From Dirofilaria immitis (lineage: Eukaryota > Nematoda > Chromadorea > Rhabditida > Onchocercidae): a stretch of DNA of 64,000 bases. The position numbers were made by a program, and so were the translations under genes. This document shows, one piece after another, positions 57,270-64,000 of the stretch; the first letter of the stretch is position 1; every line of letters begins with the position of its first letter. The stretch covers positions 434,001-498,000 of the forward strand of contig JAKNDB010000085.1 of the NCBI GenBank assembly GCA_024305405.1. Direction: 5' to 3'. The notes beneath the pieces were generated by a model, which saw only the letters and a program-made list of their open reading frames with translations, did not search any database and was not told the DNA's origin.

Positions 57270-58709
57270 TTGGACAATGAGCAGTTTGGTTTTGATTTCG
57301 ACAATTTTTATACTATCAGTCCAAGCAAAAACAATGAAGGAGTGTGAATGGAAAGTTGGTATTCCTTTTAATATCCCACAAAGGTGGAATTGTGATAAAA
57401 TTGCAGAGCAAAACTTCACGATGAACAAAGTCATAGTGTACACACGAACCCACGTACGGATACCTACTATCAAATGCAGCAATGTAACACGAACAGTATG
57501 CACTAAAGCTTTTTTAGATTCTTATTATCTGTAATCTCTGATCAAACAGTTACTTCAGCTACATCTTCACATTTCTGCAGAAATTTAGATCGTCAAAAGG
57601 AAATAGATGGAGAAGAAATGGGACAATCATGTCCGTACAGGAAAATTGGTGAATTTAATACCCAACTGTCCGGAAGTCATGTGATTATAGACAAACTACA
57701 GACCTCATTCATATTTAGGGAAAACGGAATCATCCTGAATTCAAATTGTAATTTTAGCGAGCCATACTTAATGAATGTCAATATTATCATCGACAAAGGA
57801 ACCAACAATTTAGCCAACAACATACGAAAACAAAGGTCTGATCCAGAGGGTGAGTTAATTATGAAGGAAGTAAGTGAAAGGGAAGAAACAGAATTAGATA
57901 AGTTTGATCCAAGGAATATTAAATATCAATATCTTTTCGACGTGTTGCAGATAGAATTTAAGAAACAATTGACTAAACTGTATCAGAGAAGCTGCCAAAA
58001 CAGAAACAACTTCTTATTATTGATTGAATGGTTATCGACTGTCAATCCAACACTGGATGTTAAACTATTGTTGCAAAGAAACGATATAATAGCAAAACGA
58101 ATTAAAGGAAAACTGTTAATAGCTCTCTGTAGTTTCAATGCCTCTGAATGGAAAACTGTAGATTTCAAAGCAGGTATAGTGAGCAAATTCGAAATTGAGA
58201 AAATTAATGCAGATTTAGATATATTAGCCCAAACACTCGGAATAACGAATCCAGTACATCGTCCAACACGAGAGGAATCTTTACGGGAACTAATAGTTGA
58301 ACAAGGGGAAGAATTGGTAAATCAACTAGAGACCGAATTCGATGAAACCACTGAATTAATAGAACAAGAATTATCAGAAGTTATGAAACGTTGGAAACTG
58401 ATCACCTTTAGTATAATTGTTTTCGTAATATTAATCATGATAATTGTTATCAAACTAAAATTTGAATTAATTCGATCTCTTTATCGTTTTTTCTGTATTA
58501 GAACCTCAAATCAAAGGGTAGACAATTCTATGGAACTTGTACAGGTTCCTACACCCGAAATAGGGGATCAAAAACCACCCAACAACATTCAATACTCTTC
58601 CATTGTTCTTTCCGTAAATAGCCTTCATCCCGTTTCCTCGGGAATGTCGGGAAACCGAGAGGAAATTAATTCAAATTTATTCCTAAAAATACATTTTTGT
58701 AACAAATAA
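57270..58709 (+). pseudogene. Env-like ORF of the retroelement
   Basis: Two open parts (to 57534 and 57618-58709) separated by a stop form an envelope-like membrane protein. There is an N-terminal hydrophobic signal-like segment (about 57280-57330), a Cys-containing ectodomain with N-x-S/T sites, an acidic helical stretch, a strong transmembrane segment near the C-terminus (about 58405-58470) and a short cytoplasmic tail. The reading frame runs on into the 3' LTR. Nematode BEL/Pao elements with env genes are known (for example Cer7 and Tas types). I could not establish the family of this ectodomain. With the internal stop it is probably inactive. Confidence 0.65.
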
Positions 58710-59042
58710 TTAATTCATCGACGATTTCCTGTTCTCACACTAATTCATTAACGATTCCTGTTTCTCACACTAATCCGTCAACGATTTCCTGTTTTTGCAC
58801 TAATCAAAATATTTATGTAAATTTTCTTATTCATCATTCACCCAAATTCCTTTCCTACATTTGTTCCTCTCAAAATATCTGTTTTATCTATTTACAAATC
58901 TTACCAATCCAAATTTTTTCTCTCATCACGCCCCTTTTATCACCCTATATAAACACAACCACAGCAACAGATTTAAGCTTGTTTGTTTGTTTTTTTTAAT
59001 AAATGTTGATTGTCCCCGCAACAGATTTATCTTCCACAACAC
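58645..59042 (+). repeat. 3' LTR
   Basis: Nearly identical to the 5' LTR. It has one extra ~30-nt unit (about 58715-58745), lacks about 10 nt (AATTCCTCAC region of the 5' copy near 54080) and has only a few substitutions elsewhere, including ATCCCC/GTCCCC. It overlaps the 3' end of the env-like frame. Confidence 0.88.
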
Positions 59043-59460
59043 TGTGAGAAAATTTTATTAAAAGATGTATTTCGGGAAAATCATATGTTCACTCACATCA
59101 AAGAAAAGCCGCACATTTTTAAGGTATGTGGAAGAAGTTTTTCTATATCAGCAAATTTAAAACACCATATGCTATCAATTCATGATAAGAAAAACAAGAA
59201 ATGTTTAGAATGCGGGAGAAATTTCAATCAATTGGACAATTTAAAACATATATGTATTGTTGAACATAATCATATCGATGCAAGTTTGGACGTATTCGTG
59301 ATATGAAGAAAAGGTTTCTCCAAGTCATATACTTTGAGGTAGCATATGCTGATATATGCTAAAGAAAAGTGATAGAGAGATATGCGAGGAATTTTACTCA
59401 ATCATTTACATTGAAAAGCACGAGAATATTAGTTGTAAATGAAGCACCCAAATGCACTTC
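59043..59460 (+). pseudogene. 3' part of interrupted zinc-finger gene (copy D)
   Basis: After the TGTG duplication the finger resumes as EKILLKDVFREN-H-MFT-H, completing the C-x2-C-x12-H-x3-H spacing begun at 53740. Next come a finger with the first Cys lost (FKVCGRSFSISANLKHH) and CLECGRNFNQLDNLKH, ending at the stop near 59306. Beyond it GFSKSYTLR-stop-HML and a further remnant to about 59440 show two more decayed fingers. The gene was already degenerate, or decayed after insertion. Confidence 0.75.
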
Positions 59461-60559
59461 ACCTACATGTAATTAAAATTTCATACCAAATTAGAATTGA
59501 ATATAATTTTGAATATAATTAAACTTTTAATTAGATTAAAACTCATATGAAAGAAATCGATGTAAAAAATGAATATTTAAATGTATTTTAAAATTTAACA
59601 TATTTTGCTATTTCTGTCATTGTTAATTATCGATGATTATTGTAAATTTTTTCATAATTATTATTTTATTAATAACGTTCTGCTATTATCATAATTGACT
59701 TATGAATATTTTCGATTTGATTTGTATAAACACAGCATGGTTTTTTTTCAATTTATCTTTTGTTATTTCTCTTATTTTAATAATAAAGTTCTTTTTCTTA
59801 TTTATTTACTTAATCAATAAGCGATACTTAAGAATATCAATTAGGGCTTCTTTTAAACTATTACTGAAATTCAAAGATGAAATCATTTCTTAATATTTTG
59901 CGATATTCATTTTTTTAAATTTTTAATATTTAAAAATAAGGTTCAAAACGAAACATCAAAGTATCGTTCTAAATATTCGCTAAAATTATCCTTCACAATA
60001 AAAATAAAACATTTCGTTATCGCTTCACCTTCTTTGCAAATATTCGTAGAGTTAAGAAATCATATAATTGTAAGATAGGCAAAAATCGAATTCCTAGCCG
60101 TAAAAATCTTTAGTTATTCTTCCATTCCGAACATTTGAATTGCAATATACAAATTCATATCGGTGAGAAAATTTAATTTTATACTTAATTGTATGGGAAG
60201 TTTCTCTGTTTAAACATTTCATATATCGTGTAGCAGTTTATTTCTATTTGAAACTTTAGCCATATTTTATACTTGCAGTTAATTTTCTTATACATTTTTA
60301 AACTATGTAATTTTTCTTCCCAATTTATCACTTACCATTCTACGACATGCGCCTGCATATGTATTATATCGTTCATCCTGCATATATATATATACGTATG
60401 TATATGCATCTTTTCAGTATTTTTTCTTCTGTTTTGCTGTTTCGTACATGTTTGTGCATCTATTTGTATTATCGAGTAAAACTTGCATAATAGCATATAT
60501 GATATGCATGACATGCATGCTATTATGCAGATAACTTTCCTATTACTATTAAACCAATA
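59461..60559. other. Region with weak zinc-finger remnants and a hairpin
   Basis: A trace near 60145-60215 reads IHIGEK then LYGKF, likely another eroded finger and linker. A (TA)n microsatellite lies at about 60380-60405. Nothing else is recognised. Confidence 0.45.
60484..60529. repeat. Perfect 13-bp stem hairpin
   Basis: TGCATAATAGCAT (60484-60496) and its exact complement (60517-60529) flank a 20-nt loop that itself contains GCATGACATGC. It could be a small foldback element or processed hairpin; nothing indicates transcription. Confidence 0.7.
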
Positions 60560-60680
60560 TTATGTAAGTCATGGAATAAATGAAATTGATAGAAAACATC
60601 TTAACATCGTTATCCTCTCAGCTTGTTGACCATCTTATAACTTTGGCTCACTATTTAAACTTTAATATCCCTTTATGTCA
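60560..60680 (-). repeat. Truncated 3' LTR of family-2 element
   Basis: Read on the minus strand from 60680, TGACATAAAGGGATATTAAAG and the following AGAGGATAA...GATGTTAAGATG block align with the start of the 48.6-kb LTR fragment. Confidence 0.65.
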
Positions 60681-60889
60681 TGAATTTTCTTATTTACTTA
60701 CAATACTTACAGGCTTCACAATTTGATCCTTTTAACATTTTTATCTGTATATAACTAATTACATCTTCCGACTTTCGCCGACATTCCGGACTAAAAAAGC
60801 ACAATACTTTCAGACAGTCTTCTTCAGCCGGACATCATATGCCACTCCCAATCCTTGATAATATATCTGCGTCTAGATTCAGAGATGTT

Positions 60890-61250
60890 TTCTTCATCTT
60901 TCTGTCAAACGCACTTGTTGCTTCGTCAACTTCGAGAAAGTAGAGCATGTCGATTGGTCTAAGTACTTTCCGCTGGATATTTTTACCAATGCAGTTCTTA
61001 CTATCCCATTTCTCCCCTTTTGAGTTCCTTTATTCTTGCTAACTTCCACAATCTTCGAGAAGTGTCCGTTTAATCTACTAATATAATTTATCCCATTGTT
61101 CGCGTTCGATCCTTTGTGTTTTTAGGATTTACATGTTCTTTTTGTCTTCGTTCCCTGAAGCTTGCTAAGTACTCTCGTTCCACGTTTCCCAAAATTTATC
61201 GAGTACTTTCAATGTTCCCATCCAATATATTCATTGACACATAACATTTC
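60890..61250 (-). pseudogene. BEL/Pao integrase C-terminal remnant
   Basis: The minus-strand translation with stops includes RPIDMLYFLEVDE and, upstream, a KxxSKIVEV...GTQKGRNG stretch. This matches the typical BEL/Pao integrase ending (WKLGRI...GxDGxVR...RPIxxLYPLE). The catalytic core is absent. Confidence 0.6.
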
Positions 61251-61388
61251 TAATGCTGTTGGTTTCCGATGGTTTCTATGTGATGACTGCGGCAGCTGAT
61301 AGTAAGAACCATGACGATGTCATTCTAAAAAGAAATCTTCTGGTAATCGATAACATTTAAGGTCTCTTCGACACTGAACATTGAATGT

Positions 61389-61679
61389 TTAATCAAAGGA
61401 ATCTGATACATGCAGTTCTAATTGCAATAATGCCTGTTCTACATCAGCTACAATTACATTTTTCATCATTCGAAAGCGTAATAGTATTCCTATTAAATCT
61501 GGAAGTATTATAGGTCCTCGATATAAAACTTCATTTAAACTTTCCGTTCCTCTGAGGTGTGCAGAAGCATCGTGGATTATTCGAAGTTTTGTTATGAGTT
61601 TATGAGGAGCTATAATCTCATGATGAGGCAAGTAGTGAAGTATACCTTCTCGATCCATATCTGGATAAACTTGTTCCAT
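61389..61679 (-). pseudogene. BEL/Pao reverse transcriptase fragment
   Basis: HYLPHHEI, KLRIIHDASAHLRGTESL and NEVLYRGPIILPDL closely parallel the RT of the 56-kb element. The catalytic ADIEKAF has become ADVEQALL, so the Lys-Ala-Phe context is lost although Asp remains. The ORF is cut before FLW/YVDD. Confidence 0.85.
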
Positions 61680-62081
61680 TACTCCTGACTGCAGCTGTCT
61701 TTAATTGTTTCGTCATATCGTTGAGACATCTCTTTATTGTCTTCGAGTCTTTTGATCAACGTTTTAAGACGATCAAAACGTCATAATAACTTTTTATTTA
61801 TCTTTCGATTCCTTTCAAGGCCAGTTAACTTGATATCTTCCGTTTTGTTTCGTTATACTTCTCTTAAATCGCTGGAGAGTTTGCTCGTCATCATATCTTC
61901 ATTTGGTCGATCTTGGATACCCGTGAGTTCTAACTTCCAGAATAGGTTGATGTCGCTGTGATTGATTCTACTAGCTAGACTATTCCAACTGGTATTACAT
62001 TCTTCTTGGGAACATTAACTATATAGCCATTTCCAGCTAGCATCGGACCTAGCTTTGTTTGGAGTAAGAAAATCTCTGACT

Positions 62082-62470
62082 TTAACTCCTGTTGTCCAGT
62101 TTGATCAACTTGAAAAAGTCTTTGATGTCGATTAGTATATCGGGTTTCTTCCAGTAATCTCTTCCTTCATCTAATTCCTTCTTTTCCATCAAAGAGGTTG
62201 CATTCTGATCGCTGATTTTTATCACTTGCAGTTTATTTATTGAGTATTCAATAAAGTTAACTTCGCAAATGATGGCTTCCTTATTTGCAATTTTTATACC
62301 GATCTCTGCCTTAGTGGTATAGCATTTTTTTTTTTTTGATATATTGTTATCAAATAAGGCAATGCTCAATTCACAGTTCCTTACTTTTTCTATAGATCTT
62401 TAATATTAGCCTAATTCGTTAGAATGAATGATAACTATAATCCTATATCAAATACTGCTAATGTTTTTGT
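62082..62470 (-). pseudogene. BEL/Pao protease remnant
   Basis: The ORF (62082-62369) ends with KKPDILIDIKDFFKL, the equivalent of PDILIGADYFFDF. Just upstream (about 62440) VFDIG survives from the catalytic motif, followed by stops. Confidence 0.7.
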
Positions 62471-62559
62471 CTAATGATGCTGATTTCTTACACAGAAAAT
62501 TCTCTTACCTTCTGGTTGTATTTGTTCAGCTGCTAAGCTAATCGCTGTTACCTCTACCT

Positions 62560-62800
62560 CTTAAGCCTGAGAAGATGTCGAATTGAATTTGAATTGTCAT
62601 CGAGTAAGTGCTTCCGAGTAACTGTCGAATTGTTGTCGTCGAACTCTTCAAGCAACTTTTTGAATCCCTTTTATATCCTTCGGCATGTCACCTTTTGATG
62701 GAGTGACCGTACTTTGTTAACTAGTGAATCGAATGCTTTGATAGGAAACATCTCAACATCTTTATCGGATAGAGGATATTTTACAGAATACAAAATATCT
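62560..62800 (-). repeat. 5' LTR of family-2 element
   Basis: On the minus strand it carries TCAAAGCATTCGATTCACTA, a TATA box (GGATATAAAAGGG near 62675) and GACAATTCAAATTCAATTC, all shared with the 48.6-kb fragment. The SL1-like sequence is not present at the matching place. The outer edge is uncertain. Confidence 0.65.
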
Positions 62801-64000
62801 ATAGTATTATATCGAATGAAATTATAGAATATTGGGTAAAGAATATGCATGCATTAAAATGTAAAAAAAAAAGGAAAATTAAGTACATATATATCGGAAG
62901 TTTATTAAAATTCCGATTTTGATTTCTGACCAGCCAATCCATCGATTGATCTACTCACATATTTAATCGATTAGTATACTACATGCATATAATTGGATGA
63001 AGAAGCGAAACGTAAAGGCATTCGATTAGCAAACAATGGCAATCGGCCTAGCCATCAATAACCAATCGGCCTGGGATTATTTCGCTTTGCTTTATGAAGT
63101 CGAACTGGATAGTTCTGAGGCGGGGATTGGCGATCTGGTAGGAAGGAAGCAAAGGGCAAAGGGTGATTTTTCGATATGTATCACAACGATCAACTAATTA
63201 ATCGTATGAGGACAGTGAAAAAGATTGGAATAATAGTAGGCGGATGATAAATTTTCAGTTTCGTTTTTTTAAAGTTTCAATTAAAAAAAAATTAGAGATA
63301 CGCCTTAGCAAAATTTCAATATTGAATTTGTGGTAATTTATGATAAAAGAAAAGTTTATCAGTTTTGTTAAAGATTTGTTTTTGTCATTCTCTATGTTTT
63401 ACAGAGCTTAATTTTTTTTTTAATTTAACAAAATAATTGAAAAGCTTTCTCAAAATTGTTTTATTGAATAAGAAACATCATCGAAATATCGAAATTCATA
63501 TTGTTTCATTAAAATTTATCGAGATTCATTTTGGGATTATATTGTTATTTTTGATCATTCATGTCAAGACTTGAATGAAAGTTTGTAGAAATATGAATCT
63601 CATATTTCTAATTCAACGATATTTTTTTGAAAATATAATCTCAATCAGATGATTACAACATTACAAAGTGTTTCTATAGAATTTAGTAATACACTTTTGT
63701 TTTATTGTCTCTTTCTTTCTTTATGTACTGATTTCTATGTTATTCAATTCAATGTAATACTGAATTCTGTAAAAATACTTTGATGCTGTTATAATCATTT
63801 GATTGGGATCCTTTTTTCAGAAAACAATTAATCTTTCGAAAAAGCGCAAATTAGTTCTCTTTTTTTGAAATTTTGACCTTGCTTTTAAGAGTTAGTGTTA
63901 ACAAAATCCTTCATTAAATTATGCATGTTTGATTTATTTTTTCCTGTTAATTTCATTTTCTTAAAATGTATTTCTCTCCTATTTTTTTAATTTTTAAATA
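62801..64000. other. Right-hand flank
   Basis: No gene recognised. A GC-richer patch at about 63000-63165 holds two AATCGGCCT repeats (63041 and 63064) and a CCAATCGG element. It may be a promoter for a gene outside the window, or part of an unrecognised repeat. The rest is AT-rich. Confidence 0.4.

Larger units (their letters stand above)
53754..59042 (+). mobile_element. BEL/Pao LTR retroelement with env-like ORF, integrase missing
   Basis: The 5.29-kb element is bounded by near-identical LTRs that start TGTCGGGAAACC, with a TGTG target duplication (53750-53753 and 59043-59046). The internal order is gag with zinc knuckles, DUF1758-type aspartic protease, RT, partial RNase H, env-like ORF. 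The protease PDILIGADYFFDF and RT HYLPHHEV signatures identify BEL/Pao. Integrase is absent: RNase H sequence near 57230 runs directly into the env-like ORF. Frames are interrupted by several single-base shifts and stops, some in homopolymers. It is inserted in a zinc-finger gene. Confidence 0.93.
60560..62800 (-). mobile_element. Decayed BEL/Pao element (family 2)
   Basis: On the minus strand, reading from 62.8 to 60.6 kb: LTR with TATA box, degenerate protease, the conserved block FWKLELTGIQ...QVNWP (about 61810-61960), RT fragment, an integrase C-terminal segment, then a truncated second LTR. It is riddled with stops and lacks most of RT, RNase H and the integrase core. It is related to but clearly diverged from the element at 53.8-59.0 kb, with unrelated LTRs. 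Confidence 0.85.

Noticed and set aside
57270..58709. Exogenous virus insertion
   Set aside because: The env-like frame is between RT/RNase H and the 3' LTR of a BEL/Pao element with a target duplication, so it is a retroelement gene.

Overview
The window is nuclear DNA of a nematode. It is very AT-rich and its conserved genes are split into many short exons with GT...AG introns. It encodes a sperm presenilin of the SPE-4 type, a nematode-style 7B2/SBT-1 protein and BEL/Pao retroelements, and a repeat carries a spliced-leader-1-like sequence. The combination suggests a spirurid or filarial worm, but I cannot name the species. All exon models below were built by eye from reading frame, splice sites and remembered family motifs; no alignment was run.

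Layout. 1.7-6.3 kb (+): spe-4-like presenilin. 9.3-17.1 kb: three copies of a duplicated block carrying a C2H2 zinc-finger gene with acidic 'LDLS' repeats; copies B (11.5-13.6 kb, +) and C (15.0-17.1 kb, -) form a large inverted repeat of about 2 kb per arm, and copy A (9.3-10.7 kb, -) is a decayed relative. 18.4 kb: a 161-bp element with 22-bp perfect terminal inverted repeats. 19.3-23.9 kb (-): sphingosine kinase. 24.5-25.0 kb: a ~60-bp minisatellite with seven copies. 26.7-28.4 kb (+): mitochondrial ribosomal protein mS34. 29.1-34.1 kb (+): CTP synthase in 16 exons. 37.9-40.3 kb (+): type II phosphatidylinositol 4-kinase. 41.6-45.2 kb (-): an unrecognised basic, proline-containing protein of 230 residues in seven phase-consistent exons. 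48.6-49.0 kb: LTR-like fragment with an SL1-like sequence after its TATA box. 49.2-50.4 kb (-): 7B2/SBT-1. 53.6-59.4 kb: a zinc-finger gene of the same PLDLS family, interrupted in its first finger by a 5.3-kb BEL/Pao LTR retroelement with gag, protease, RT/RNase H and an env-like ORF but no integrase. 60.6-62.8 kb (-): a decayed second BEL/Pao element whose LTRs match the 48.6-kb fragment.

Four of the six conserved genes (spe-4, sphk-1, mrps34, ctps) need one-base corrections to keep a conserved frame. Most of these sites are short A or T runs, which points to sequence or assembly error rather than independent gene death. The same caution applies to frameshifts in the retroelement. The conserved genes are unrelated housekeeping, signalling, sperm and neuroendocrine functions and do not form a pathway. 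The clearest linked story is the PLDLS zinc-finger family: at least four loci, amplified by inverted duplication, with motifs resembling CtBP-recruitment sites, one of them split by a retroelement.
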